Notes under the pieces: generated by a model
Told to the model about the DNA's origin: nothing
What the model saw: only the letters and a program-made list of their open reading frames with translations
Database searches by the model: none
Program-made: the position numbers and the translations under genes
NCBI GenBank assembly: GCA_045124465.1
Contig: JBGVLV010000010.1
Coordinates: 1-56,239 of the forward strand
Length of the DNA: 56,239 bases
Direction: 5' to 3'
Origin: Scatosoma sp045124465
Lineage (GTDB): Bacteria; Bacillota; Clostridia; Christensenellales; Borkfalkiaceae
Shown: positions 16,644 to 25,238 of the stretch, piece after piece
Position numbering within the stretch: position 1 is the first letter of the stretch
Layout: each line of letters starts with the position of its first letter

Positions 16644-17945
16644 ATGGCAAAAGAAAATCAATTCGTAGAACAGATCGCGGATATCGACGCGGACTTCCCG
16701 CAATGGTACACCGACGTGGTGTTAAAGACCAAGCTCGTCGATTACGGTCCCGTCAAAGGCACGATGGTCATTCGTCCGTACGGCTATGCGATCTGGGAGA
16801 ATATCCAGAACGAACTCAACGCCCGCTTTAAAAAAGAGGGCGTACAGAACGCATATTTCCCCTTGCTCATACCGATGAGTTATTTCACCAAAGAGGCGGA
16901 ACACGTAGAGGGGTTTGCGCCCGAGATCGCGGTCGTGACCCACGCGGGCGGCGAAGAGCTTGCCGAGCCGTTGGCGATCCGACCCACTTCGGAAACGATC
17001 ATCGGTACGATGATGTCCAAATGGGTGCAGTCCTATCGCGACCTGCCTTTAAAGGTCAATCAATGGTGTAACGTTATGCGTTGGGAAAAGACCACCCGTC
17101 CCTTCCTCCGCACGAGCGAATTTTTGTGGCACGAGGGGCATACGGCGCACGAGACCGCGGAAGAGGCGGACGCGTTCGCGCTCTGTATGTTGGGACATTA
17201 TAAAGAGTTTATGGAGAACTGTCTTGCCATTCCCGTATTGACGGGCCGTAAGACGGAAAAGGAACGTTTCGCGGGCGCGGTTGCGACCTATACGATGGAG
17301 GCGATGATGCACGACGGCAAAAGCTTGCAGTCGGGAACTTCGCACTATCTCGGTCAGAACTTCGCCAAAGCGTTCGATATTCAGTATCTGAGCAACGAAG
17401 GCACGTTGAAAACGGCGTATACGACCTCGTTCGGCGTATCCACCCGTCTGATCGGCGCGATCATTATGACGCACGGCGATAAGCGCGGTCTGGTACTCCC
17501 GCCCGTCGTCGCGCCCACGCAATGCGTCATCGTTCCCATCGCCGCGAGAAAGGGCGGCGTCGTGGAGGCTTGCGAGGCTCTGAAAGCGGATTTGGAGGGG
17601 GCAGGTATTCGAGTAATTTTCGACAACACGGAAAACAGCCCCGGTTGGAAGTTCAACGAATGGGAGATGAAAGGCGTTCCCGTCCGTATCGAACTCGGTC
17701 CCCGCGACATCGAGGCGGGCAAGATGGTCTGCGCAAGACGGGATACGCTCGAAAAGACGGAACTGCCTTTGTCGAACGCGGCGGAAAGCGTGAAAGCGTT
17801 GCTTGCGGAGATCCAGAAAAATATGCTGGAAACGGCGAGAGCGCGCCGCGACGAACGTATCGTGTACGCGGACGATATGGCGGGTATCCTCGCGGGTGTG
17901 GAATCGGGCAATTTCGTGAAGGCGGGTTGGTGCGGCTGCCGCTAA
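16644..17945 (+). CDS. proS: Prolyl-tRNA synthetase, archaeal/zinc-domain type, ended by an in-frame TAA
   Basis: Charges tRNA-Pro with proline. Class II motifs are present (motif 2 around FLRTSEFLWHEGHTAH, motif 3 near GDKRGLVLPPVVAPTQ), followed by the anticodon-binding domain. The frame stops at a TAA (17943-17945, codon 434) inside the C-terminal zinc domain: C430 precedes the stop, while C435, C459 and C462 lie after it in the same frame. The spacing of these cysteines (5, 24, 3) fits the four-cysteine zinc site of this family only if the TAA occupies one residue position. The continued frame ends at 18074 with a terminal Tyr, giving about 476 residues, the usual family length. The 433-residue product would lack most of the zinc domain. 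Sense-to-stop mutation, sequencing error or read-through are all possible. Confidence 0.93.
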   Translation: MAKENQFVEQIADIDADFPQWYTDVVLKTKLVDYGPVKGTMVIRPYGYAIWENIQNELNARFKKEGVQNAYFPLLIPMSYFTKEAEHVEGFAPEIAVVTHAGGEELAEPLAIRPTSETIIGTMMSKWVQSYRDLPLKVNQWCNVMRWEKTTRPFLRTSEFLWHEGHTAHETAEEADAFALCMLGHYKEFMENCLAIPVLTGRKTEKERFAGAVATYTMEAMMHDGKSLQSGTSHYLGQNFAKAFDIQYLSNEGTLKTAYTTSFGVSTRLIGAIIMTHGDKRGLVLPPVVAPTQCVIVPIAARKGGVVEACEALKADLEGAGIRVIFDNTENSPGWKFNEWEMKGVPVRIELGPRDIEAGKMVCARRDTLEKTELPLSNAAESVKALLAEIQKNMLETARARRDERIVYADDMAGILAGVESGNFVKAGWCGCR

Positions 17946-18074
17946 TGTGAAGACAAGATCAAAGAAGACACGGCGGCTACGGCGCGCGTGTACGCGGAGG
18001 GCGAAACGAAAGAAACGTGCGCGGTCTGCGGCAAGAAAGCCGAACACGTCATCGTCTACGCAAGAGCGTATTGA
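17946..18074 (+). other. proS: Conserved C-terminal proS segment downstream of the in-frame TAA
   Basis: The 42 codons after the TAA continue in the same frame without another stop until TGA at 18072-18074. They encode CEDKIKE, a C-A-V-C zinc pair and the terminal ARAY expected at the end of zinc-domain ProRS. No start codon or ribosome-binding site suits independent translation. Confidence 0.85.
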
Positions 18075-18093
18075 GCGGATAAAAACGCAAAGG

Positions 18094-18122
18094 AAAGGTT
18101 TCTCGTTCGGGAAACCTTTTAT
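18094..18122 (+). terminator. Terminator after proS
   Basis: AAAGGTTTC (18094-18102) pairs with GAAACCTTT (18111-18119), followed by T and A residues. It lies 20 bp after the TGA that ends the extended proS frame. Confidence 0.85.
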
Positions 18123-18178
18123 ATTTGCCTTTTCGTAACGCTTTTCGCATAAAAATAACGGAAAACGCGCGTACCTGC

Positions 18179-18207
18179 TTGACGAAACGAGAAAAAAATG
18201 TTATTAT
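18179..18207 (+). promoter_or_regulatory. Promoter of the XRE-mcsA-mcsB-clpC-aro operon, placed for a leaderless mRNA
   Basis: TTGACG (18179-18184) and TATTAT (18202-18207) with a 17-bp spacer. The first base of the next ATG (18214) is 7 bp after the -10 box, where transcription should start. Confidence 0.75.
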
Positions 18208-18213
18208 AGGAAT

Positions 18214-18897
18214 ATGGAAAATACGAACGAAATCAACCGAAAAATCGCCAAAAACCTGACCTATTACCGTAAGGCGGCAGGCCTTACGCAGGCGGAGCTT
18301 GCGGAGAAGATCAACTATTCGGATAAATCGGTGTCGAAATGGGAGTCGGGCAACGGCGTTCCCGACGTCTATATCCTGTTGCAGCTCGCCGAACTTTTCC
18401 ATGTTACCCTCAACGACCTCGTAGGGGAAGAAACGCCGTTGCAGACCAAGCGGAAAACGGGCGGATTGCATTTGTTGATCACGCTACTGTCGAGCGGTAT
18501 CGTATGGCTCGTCGCCACCTGTCTTTTCGTCGCTATGCAGCTTTTTAATCCGAGCGGACCTTGGTGGCTGGCGTTTTTGTACGCGGTGGGGATCAACGCC
18601 GTGGTGCTCATCGTATACGCGAGTATTTGGAAATACAGAACGCTGAATTTCATCGGGGTGTCGGTCCTGATCTGGATCTCGCTCGCCTGTCTGTATCTGA
18701 CGGCTCGCGCCGTTTCCATACACATCGGGAGCGACTATTCCGCGCTTTGGTGCGTGTTCCTGATCGGCATACCCTTGCAGGTGTTGGAAGTGTTCTGGGT
18801 ATTCTTCCGTTCCCTGTTCAAGAAGAATAAAGCGCGGAAGGAAAAGCTGAAAGCGTTGCAAAAAGAAACGGAAGAAAAGGAATCGGAGATAAAATAA
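18214..18897 (+). CDS. XRE-family HTH regulator with membrane domain
   Basis: A 227-residue protein. Residues about 8-65 are a Cro/cI-type helix-turn-helix (LTQAELAEKINYSDKSVSKWE). Residues about 83-205 contain four hydrophobic helices, so it should be a membrane-tethered DNA-binding protein. The C-terminus is a Lys/Glu-rich cytoplasmic tail. It is the first gene of the mcsA-mcsB-clpC operon (16 bp to mcsA) and occupies the position usually held by ctsR in Bacillota. It may be the operon regulator, but it has no CtsR similarity, so this is inference. The promoter suggests a leaderless transcript; the only SD-like bases (AGGA) are too close to the ATG. Confidence 0.88.
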   Translation: MENTNEINRKIAKNLTYYRKAAGLTQAELAEKINYSDKSVSKWESGNGVPDVYILLQLAELFHVTLNDLVGEETPLQTKRKTGGLHLLITLLSSGIVWLVATCLFVAMQLFNPSGPWWLAFLYAVGINAVVLIVYASIWKYRTLNFIGVSVLIWISLACLYLTARAVSIHIGSDYSALWCVFLIGIPLQVLEVFWVFFRSLFKKNKARKEKLKALQKETEEKESEIK

Positions 18898-18912
18898 CGG
18901 GCGGGGAACTCT

Positions 18913-19389
18913 ATGCTGTGCGGGTATTGCAGAAAAAATCAGGCTACGAAAACGTACGAGCAGATAAAGAAAGGGAAAAAGACGGTAGAGTACTACTGTC
19001 TTGATTGCTATCACCGCTTATTCGTCACGACGGACGAAACCGACCTCGCGACCGTCTGCCCCTATTGCGGCACGACGGCGGAAGAAGTCAAAAAACGCAA
19101 CCTCGTCGGTTGCGCCTATTGTTATACGACCCTTAAAGGCACGCTCTTTCCCGTCATAGCGAAAATGCAGGGCGGAGCGGCGCACGCGGGCAAGACCCCG
19201 CTCGGCGGGGAAACGGAACGTAAAAACCGTCGGCGTTACGAACTGCAAACGGTCGCGGAAAAGCTCCGCGCGGAGGGGAACGCCGAGGACGCGAAAGAGT
19301 GCGAACGTCGGCTCAGGGAACTGGACAACGGCATAGCGGAGGAGGATTTCGTATGGCGCAAACGCCCGGATTTATACAAACGCTCGTAA
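18913..19389 (+). CDS. mcsA: McsA-like zinc-binding activator of protein arginine kinase
   Basis: A 158-residue protein with four CxxC pairs (C3/C6, C29/C32, C49/C52, C67/C70), the N-terminal zinc modules of McsA. A C-terminal UVR-like helix pair follows (near 110-140, RYELQTVAEKLR then CERRLREL). McsA activates the McsB arginine kinase, and both act with ClpC in marking misfolded proteins for degradation. GGCGGGGAAC precedes the ATG. The gene overlaps mcsB by 37 bp, indicating translational coupling. Confidence 0.88.
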   Translation: MLCGYCRKNQATKTYEQIKKGKKTVEYYCLDCYHRLFVTTDETDLATVCPYCGTTAEEVKKRNLVGCAYCYTTLKGTLFPVIAKMQGGAAHAGKTPLGGETERKNRRRYELQTVAEKLRAEGNAEDAKECERRLRELDNGIAEEDFVWRKRPDLYKRS

Positions 19390-20378
19390 CCTCCACGCGT
19401 ATACGGCTCGCCCGTAACCTCGCTGCCTATCCCTTCCCCGAAAAACTCGACGGGAAACTTGCCGCGCAGGTCGTGTATCTAGTCGAAAAGGAACTCGGCA
19501 AACTCGACGAATTCCAGAAAAACGATATGGGCAAGCTCACCCGCGCGGAGGCGACTTTGCTCCAAGAACAGCACCTCATCAGCCCCGCGCTCATTCGTCG
19601 GAAAGGTATCGCCGCGGCGTTTCTTTCCTCCGATAAGTCCATCTCCGTAATGGTCAACGAGGAAGACCACCTCCGCGAACAGTATATCTATAAAGGATTC
19701 GATCTGTATAAAGCGTACGAACGTATCAGCGGTATCGACGAGGGACTCGGTTCTTCGCTCGATTTTGCCTACGATCGGAAACTCGGCTATCTGACGGCGT
19801 GTCCGAGCAATCTCGGCACGGGCATGCGCGCCTCGGTGATGATGTTCCTGCCCGGTCTTGCCAAAAACGGCGAACTCAAAAGCTTTCTGCCCACCTTGAA
19901 AGCGGGCGGACTTACCGTCCGCGGCGTGTTCGGCGAGGGTACGGCGGCGGAGGGATACAGCTACCAGGTAAGCAACGAACGCACGCTCGGCGTGTCCGAA
20001 CGCGAAGTGCTCGATCAGATGATCCGTATGACGATGACCCTCGGCGACCTCGAACTCCGCGCGCGGGAAAAGATGCTGAAAACGGAAAAGATACCGCTCA
20101 TGGACGGTTGCCTGCGGGCGTACGGCGCGCTCACGAATTGCGCCGTGCTGACGCTTAAAGAACTGACGGAGGGTATGGTAAAGGTCAAACTGGGAATGGC
20201 GCTCGGCTTTTTCAAGGCGCGGAACGTGCAGGATTTCAACGACTTCCTCGCGGATATGCGCCCCGCGTCCTTCCGTTTGGAGAACGGTCTGCAAGGCGCG
20301 AGCGAGTACGATTGCGACCTTATGCGCGCGGAGATCGTGCATAAAGTATTGCCCGAACTCGTACTCCGCACCGACTAA
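19353..20378 (+). CDS. mcsB: Protein arginine kinase McsB
   Basis: Phosphorylates arginine side chains, making degradation tags for ClpC-ClpP. At 341 residues it has the phosphagen-kinase fold: STRIRLARN (14-22), NEEDHLR (102-108), CPSNLGTGMRA (150-160) and SNER (207-210) form the nucleotide and guanidino site. I chose the ATG at 19353 because GGAGGAGG lies just upstream and MAQTPGF fits family N-termini; an in-frame upstream start would add 18 residues inside mcsA without a good site. It lies between mcsA and clpC, the conserved order. Confidence 0.95.
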   Translation: MAQTPGFIQTLVTSTRIRLARNLAAYPFPEKLDGKLAAQVVYLVEKELGKLDEFQKNDMGKLTRAEATLLQEQHLISPALIRRKGIAAAFLSSDKSISVMVNEEDHLREQYIYKGFDLYKAYERISGIDEGLGSSLDFAYDRKLGYLTACPSNLGTGMRASVMMFLPGLAKNGELKSFLPTLKAGGLTVRGVFGEGTAAEGYSYQVSNERTLGVSEREVLDQMIRMTMTLGDLELRAREKMLKTEKIPLMDGCLRAYGALTNCAVLTLKELTEGMVKVKLGMALGFFKARNVQDFNDFLADMRPASFRLENGLQGASEYDCDLMRAEIVHKVLPELVLRTD

Positions 20379-20410
20379 ACGACGGATAAAAATACAAAAA
20401 AGGAAAAACT

Positions 20411-22987
20411 ATGTACCCGATTTCGAGAGCCTCGGAAAATTTCAAAAAAGCGTTGCAGCTCGCCAACGAGATCACGGCGTTGAAAGGCGCGTACTACGTA
20501 GGCAGCGAACATTTTATCTACGCGTTTTTAAGTATGCCCGAATGTAGTGCGTACGGTATCCTCGCGGGCGAGGGCGTTACGAAAAACGAGTACGAGGAAG
20601 TGTTTTTCAAAGGTATCGACCCGCGCACGAAAGGCGAGGGCTTGACAAGACGTACCCAACAAATGTACGACAGAGCGGTGCTTTTGTCCGAGGAAACGGA
20701 AACGCTCGCGGGTACGGCGCACATGCTGTACGCGATCCTCGAAGTTCCCGACTGCTACGCCGTCCGCTATCTCCGCAAATTCGCGGACATCGAAACGCTC
20801 AAAGAAAAGACGAAAAATACGCTCGTCGTCCTCAAACACAAAAAGGAATTCGGCGAGGACGAACAACTGGAAATCGACGGAATGGATCCGTTGACGAGCG
20901 AGTACGGCGGAACGTTGCATAGCGAAAGCCCGCAGACCGCAAAGATAGAAAAAAGACCGTCCGCGACCCTCGAAAAGGGCAACGCGTTCTCTTCGCCCAA
21001 GCGCAGTGCGGCGGCGGAAAAGCTCACCGCGTACGGCACGGATATGACCGAACGGGCAAGACGGGGCAAGATAGACCCCGTGATCGGTCGGCAGAAAGAG
21101 ATCGAGAAAGTCGTGCAGGTGCTTTCCCGCAGAATGAAAAACAACCCCGTACTCATCGGCGAACCGGGCGTAGGCAAAAGCGCCATCGTCGAGGGACTCT
21201 CGCAAATGATTGTAGACGGGAACGTACCCGAACAACTGTATAACAAGACGGTGTTTTCCGTCGATCTTCCCGGTATGCTCGCGGGCGCGCGCTATCGCGG
21301 CGATTTCGAGGAACGGCTCAAAGACATGGTCGGCGCGGTACTCGAAGACGGGGACATCGTTCTGTTCATCGACGAGATACACACCATCGTCGGCGCGGGT
21401 TCGTCGTCGGATAACGGCATGGACGCGGCGAACATTTTAAAACCCATGCTCTCGCGCGGGGACTTGCAGGTGATCGGCGCGACGACGATAGAGGAATACC
21501 GTAAATATATCGAAAAAGACAGCGCGCTCGAACGCCGTTTTACGCCCGTGTTCGTGGAAGAACCCTCCGAAACGGACGCGATCGCGATCTTGAAAGGCTT
21601 GCGTAAAAAGTACGAAGAACATCACGGCATCGCCATCACGGACGAGGCGATCGAGGCGGCGGTCAAGCTCTCCTCCCGTTATATCACGGACAGATTTTTG
21701 CCCGATAAAGCGATAGACCTCATCGACGAGGCGGCGGCGCGCGTCCGCATTTTAGAGGACGGCGGCATGGAACTTCGCGAACTGGAAAAAGAGGCGGCGG
21801 AATACGAGGAAGAACGCAAACTCCGCGAACGCCGCGGCGAATACCCGCTCGCGACGGCGGCGCTCGAAAATCGGCGCCGTACCCTCGAAAAGATCTCCGC
21901 GCTCAAACAGGCGCAGTCCCCGATCCGCCTTCCCGACGGTCGGCAGGCGATCGGCCGCGAACAGGTCGCGGGGATCGTCAGCGCGAGAATGAGGATACCC
22001 CTTTTGCAGATCACGCAGGAAGAGGGCGAAAAGCTTATGCGGCTGGAAGAGGAACTCCACCGCCGTATCATCGGTCAGAACGAGGCGGTCACCGCCGTGG
22101 CGAAAGCGATCCGCCGCGCCCGCGCGGGTTTGAAAGACCCGTCCAGACCCATCGGTTCGTTCATTTTCGTCGGACCTACGGGCGTGGGTAAGACCGATCT
22201 TTGTAAGGCGCTCGCCGAATCGTTGTTCGGTTCGGAAGAACAGATGATACGTCTGGATATGAGCGAATATATGGAAAAACAGTCGGTGTCCAAGCTCATC
22301 GGCGCGCCTCCGGGATACGTGGGGTACGAGGATATGCAGACGGGGCAACTGACGGATAAGATACGCACGAAACCGTATTCCGTCGTCCTTTTCGACGAGA
22401 TCGAAAAGGCGCACCCCGACGTTTTCAATCTGCTCTTGCAGATACTCGACGACGGTCGGTTGACGGACAGTAAGGGCAGAACGGCGAGCTTTAAAAACGC
22501 GGTCGTCATTCTCACTTCCAACGTCGGCGCGGCGGAAACGGAAAGCCAAAGAACGGGCTTGTACGGGTTCGGCGCGGACGGCCGCAGCGGCGAGGGCGAA
22601 AATCAGTACGAAACGATGAAAGAGAACGTGACGAAAGCCCTGAAAGAGAAGTTCCGACCGGAATTTTTGAACAGAATGGACGACGTGATCGTGTTCCACC
22701 GCCTGAGCGAATCCGATTGCGTGCGGATCGGCAACAAACTCGTCGGCGCGCTTGCGAAACGGCTCGCTGAACAGCGCGGCGTCACGCTGACCGTGACGGA
22801 GAACGCGCTCCGCGCACTCGTGAAAGAGGGTTACGACCCGCAGTACGGCGCAAGACCGTTGAAACGGGTGGTCCGTCGGCGTATCGAGGATAGGCTTTCC
22901 GAGGAGATATTGCTCGGCAGGGTCAAGGGCGGTCAACGGGTGACGGTGGACTATATCGGCGGCGAATACGTATTTTCGGCGCGTTAA
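20411..22987 (+). CDS. clpC: ClpC-type AAA+ protein unfoldase
   Basis: An 858-residue HSP100 unfoldase that feeds substrates to ClpP. Order: N-terminal Clp repeat domain (1-150), Gly/Ser/Lys linker, D1 AAA+ module with Walker A GEPGVGKS (250-257) and Walker B VLFIDE (about 317-322), coiled middle domain (about 450-500, ELEKEAAEYEEERK), D2 module with Walker A GPTGVGKT (about 588-595) and VLFDEIEKAH, then the C-terminal ClpB-D2 domain. The short middle domain distinguishes it from ClpB. It follows mcsB by 32 bp and precedes aroC by 15 bp, so it is probably co-transcribed with both. Confidence 0.95.
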   Translation: MYPISRASENFKKALQLANEITALKGAYYVGSEHFIYAFLSMPECSAYGILAGEGVTKNEYEEVFFKGIDPRTKGEGLTRRTQQMYDRAVLLSEETETLAGTAHMLYAILEVPDCYAVRYLRKFADIETLKEKTKNTLVVLKHKKEFGEDEQLEIDGMDPLTSEYGGTLHSESPQTAKIEKRPSATLEKGNAFSSPKRSAAAEKLTAYGTDMTERARRGKIDPVIGRQKEIEKVVQVLSRRMKNNPVLIGEPGVGKSAIVEGLSQMIVDGNVPEQLYNKTVFSVDLPGMLAGARYRGDFEERLKDMVGAVLEDGDIVLFIDEIHTIVGAGSSSDNGMDAANILKPMLSRGDLQVIGATTIEEYRKYIEKDSALERRFTPVFVEEPSETDAIAILKGLRKKYEEHHGIAITDEAIEAAVKLSSRYITDRFLPDKAIDLIDEAAARVRILEDGGMELRELEKEAAEYEEERKLRERRGEYPLATAALENRRRTLEKISALKQAQSPIRLPDGRQAIGREQVAGIVSARMRIPLLQITQEEGEKLMRLEEELHRRIIGQNEAVTAVAKAIRRARAGLKDPSRPIGSFIFVGPTGVGKTDLCKALAESLFGSEEQMIRLDMSEYMEKQSVSKLIGAPPGYVGYEDMQTGQLTDKIRTKPYSVVLFDEIEKAHPDVFNLLLQILDDGRLTDSKGRTASFKNAVVILTSNVGAAETESQRTGLYGFGADGRSGEGENQYETMKENVTKALKEKFRPEFLNRMDDVIVFHRLSESDCVRIGNKLVGALAKRLAEQRGVTLTVTENALRALVKEGYDPQYGARPLKRVVRRRIEDRLSEEILLGRVKGGQRVTVDYIGGEYVFSAR

Positions 22988-23002
22988 GAAAGGAGAACAG
23001 AT

Positions 23003-24151
23003 ATGAAATTAACGACGGCGGGAGAATCGCACGGCAGAGCGTTGGTGGCGATCATCGAGGGTCTGCCCGCGCATTTGAAGATAGAGAAAGAAAAGATCGA
23101 TAACGATCTTGCGTTAAGACAGAGCGGTTACGGCCGCGGCGCAAGGCAGAAGATTGAACGCGACAAAGCGGAGATCTTGACGGGCGTACGCAACGGCGAA
23201 ACGTTGGGCAGTCCCGTCACCCTTTGCATTTTCAATAAAGATTTCGCCAACTGGTCGAACTGTATGGGCGATAGCGATTGCGACGAAGAAGTTATGCGCG
23301 CGAAAGCGTTGACCAAAGTCCGTCCCGGTCACGCCGATCTTACGGGCGTGGTCAAGTTCGGGCAGGAAGACGCGAGAAATATTCTGGAACGCGCGTCGGC
23401 GCGGGAAACGGCGATACGCGTAGCCGCGGGCGGCGTGTATAAACAGTATCTTTCCGCGCTCGGTATCGAGATAGGCGGGTACGTGAAAGAGATCTGCGGC
23501 GTTCGGGACTGGAATAAATACCCGTTCGAAAAGCTCGCGCTTTCCAAACAAACGCAGACGGGTATGCTCAGCGAAAAGACGGAATCGCTCGCAATGGAGA
23601 AAATAGCCGAACTCCGAAAGAACGGCGACACGGCGGGCGGCGTGGCGGAAATACGCGTGAAAGGTCTGAAATGCGGGTTCGGCAGTATGATGACCTACGC
23701 CGAGAAACTGGACGCGCGCCTCGCGCAAGGTCTTATGAGTATTCAGGCGGTCAAGGGCGTAGAGGTCGGCGAGGGGTTTGCCGTCGGGAATAAGAGCGGC
23801 AAATTCGTCCACGACGAAATATATTATAACGAAGAAAAAGGGTTCTACCGCACGACTAACCGCGCGGGCGGGATCGAGGGCGGTATGTCCAACGGCGAAG
23901 AACTCGTGCTCCGCGTGGCGATGAAACCCATTCCCACGCTGATGAAAGGCTTGCAGACGGTGGACTATCTCACGAGGGAAAAGACCACGGCGGCGTCCGA
24001 GCGTAGCGACGTTTGCGCGATATTCGCTTTGGAGATCATCGCGGAGGCGGTGGTGGCGCAGGTACTCGCCGACGTCGTGTCCGAACGGCTCGGCGGCGAT
24101 ACGATGCGGGAACAGATAGAACGGTACGAACGTTTGCCGTCGGGAAGATAA
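23003..24151 (+). CDS. aroC: Chorismate synthase
   Basis: Converts 5-enolpyruvylshikimate-3-phosphate to chorismate using reduced FMN, the last step of the shikimate pathway. The 382-residue protein begins directly with TAGESHG, and has SGYGRGAR, GHADLTG and RASARETA, all chorismate synthase signatures. AAGGAG precedes the ATG. It opens a block of six aro genes, 3 bp before aroB. Confidence 0.97.
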   Translation: MKLTTAGESHGRALVAIIEGLPAHLKIEKEKIDNDLALRQSGYGRGARQKIERDKAEILTGVRNGETLGSPVTLCIFNKDFANWSNCMGDSDCDEEVMRAKALTKVRPGHADLTGVVKFGQEDARNILERASARETAIRVAAGGVYKQYLSALGIEIGGYVKEICGVRDWNKYPFEKLALSKQTQTGMLSEKTESLAMEKIAELRKNGDTAGGVAEIRVKGLKCGFGSMMTYAEKLDARLAQGLMSIQAVKGVEVGEGFAVGNKSGKFVHDEIYYNEEKGFYRTTNRAGGIEGGMSNGEELVLRVAMKPIPTLMKGLQTVDYLTREKTTAASERSDVCAIFALEIIAEAVVAQVLADVVSERLGGDTMREQIERYERLPSGR

Positions 24152-24154
24152 GCT

Positions 24155-25222
24155 ATGGAACTTATTACGCTGAAAACGCCTTCGATGGAAGGCAAGATAT
24201 ACGTAGGGAACGGGGTACTGCAAGAACGTTTGCCCCGCCTTACGGACGGTCAGAAAAATTTCGTGCTGACGGACAGCAACGTTTACGCGCTCTATCCCGC
24301 GCTGTTTTCAAAGTATTTCCCGAACACGGAGATATTCGTTCTGCCCGCGGGCGAGGAACAGAAGAATTTCCGTTCGCTGTATTCGATACTCGAAAAAATG
24401 ACGGAGGCGGGTCTGCACCGCACCTCGCGGCTGTTCGCGGTCGGCGGCGGCGTCATCGGGGACATCGGCGGACTTGCGGCGGCGCTCTATATGCGCGGTA
24501 TCTCCTGCGTGCAGATACCCACCACCCTTTTGTCGCAGGTGGACAGCAGCGTAGGCGGCAAAACGGCGGTCGATCTCGGCGGCGTGAAAAATATCGTAGG
24601 CGCGTTCTATCAGCCTTGCGAGGTACTCGTCGATCCCGAATTTTTAAAAACCCTCCCGCCCCGCGAGATAAAATGCGGCGTGGGCGAGATCGTCAAATAC
24701 GCCGCGCTTTCGGGCGAGATCTTCGATATTCTCGAAACCAACCCCGACAAACTCGGCGACCTCGGCTTTTTGACGGGACTTATCGTCAAATGTATCGAGC
24801 ATAAAGCCCGCGTGGTAGAGGCGGACGAAAAGGAAACGGGGGAGCGGAAATCGCTCAACGTGGGGCATACCACCGGTCACGCCATCGAGCTTTCCCACGG
24901 TCTTTCGCACGGCGAAAGCGTGCTTTACGGTATGCTGTTGGAAACGAAAACGGCGATCGCGGCGGGCGTGTGCGAACCCGAGTACGGGAAACGCTTGCTC
25001 GGTATTATCGACAACGCCTTGAAACTGCCGCCTATATCCGACCCCGATCTTTCGGGCATAGGCAAAGACGCGGAGAAAGCGAAATCGGATAAAAAGAACG
25101 TAGGCGACGGCAATATCAAGACTTCCGTAGCCAAACGCAAGAACGAATGGACGATCCTGTCCCTGCCGTTCGAGGACTATAAACGGGCGCTGGAAAACGC
25201 CGTAAAAGACAGAGAGAACTGA
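24155..25222 (+). CDS. aroB: 3-dehydroquinate synthase
   Basis: Cyclises DAHP to 3-dehydroquinate using catalytic NAD and a divalent metal. The 355-residue protein contains the NAD-binding GGGVIGDIGG, the PTTLLSQVDSSVGGKT segment, a glutamate in GVGEIVKYA, and the metal histidines in GHTTGHAIE and LSHGE. It lies between aroC and aroA with near-zero gaps. DAHP synthase itself is not in the window. Confidence 0.97.
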   Translation: MELITLKTPSMEGKIYVGNGVLQERLPRLTDGQKNFVLTDSNVYALYPALFSKYFPNTEIFVLPAGEEQKNFRSLYSILEKMTEAGLHRTSRLFAVGGGVIGDIGGLAAALYMRGISCVQIPTTLLSQVDSSVGGKTAVDLGGVKNIVGAFYQPCEVLVDPEFLKTLPPREIKCGVGEIVKYAALSGEIFDILETNPDKLGDLGFLTGLIVKCIEHKARVVEADEKETGERKSLNVGHTTGHAIELSHGLSHGESVLYGMLLETKTAIAAGVCEPEYGKRLLGIIDNALKLPPISDPDLSGIGKDAEKAKSDKKNVGDGNIKTSVAKRKNEWTILSLPFEDYKRALENAVKDREN

Positions 25223-25238
25223 AAACGGGAGGACGGGT

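Noticed and set aside
17943..17945. General reassignment of TAA to an amino acid
   Set aside because: Many neighbouring genes end with TAA at their natural length, so only local read-through, mutation or error remains for proS.
17947..18138. A separate small gene after proS
   Set aside because: It is out of frame with the conserved ProRS tail, Arg/Lys-rich and without a ribosome-binding site.
19299..19352. Upstream start for mcsB
   Set aside because: The added residues lie inside mcsA with no ribosome-binding site, whereas 19353 has one and fits the family N-terminus.
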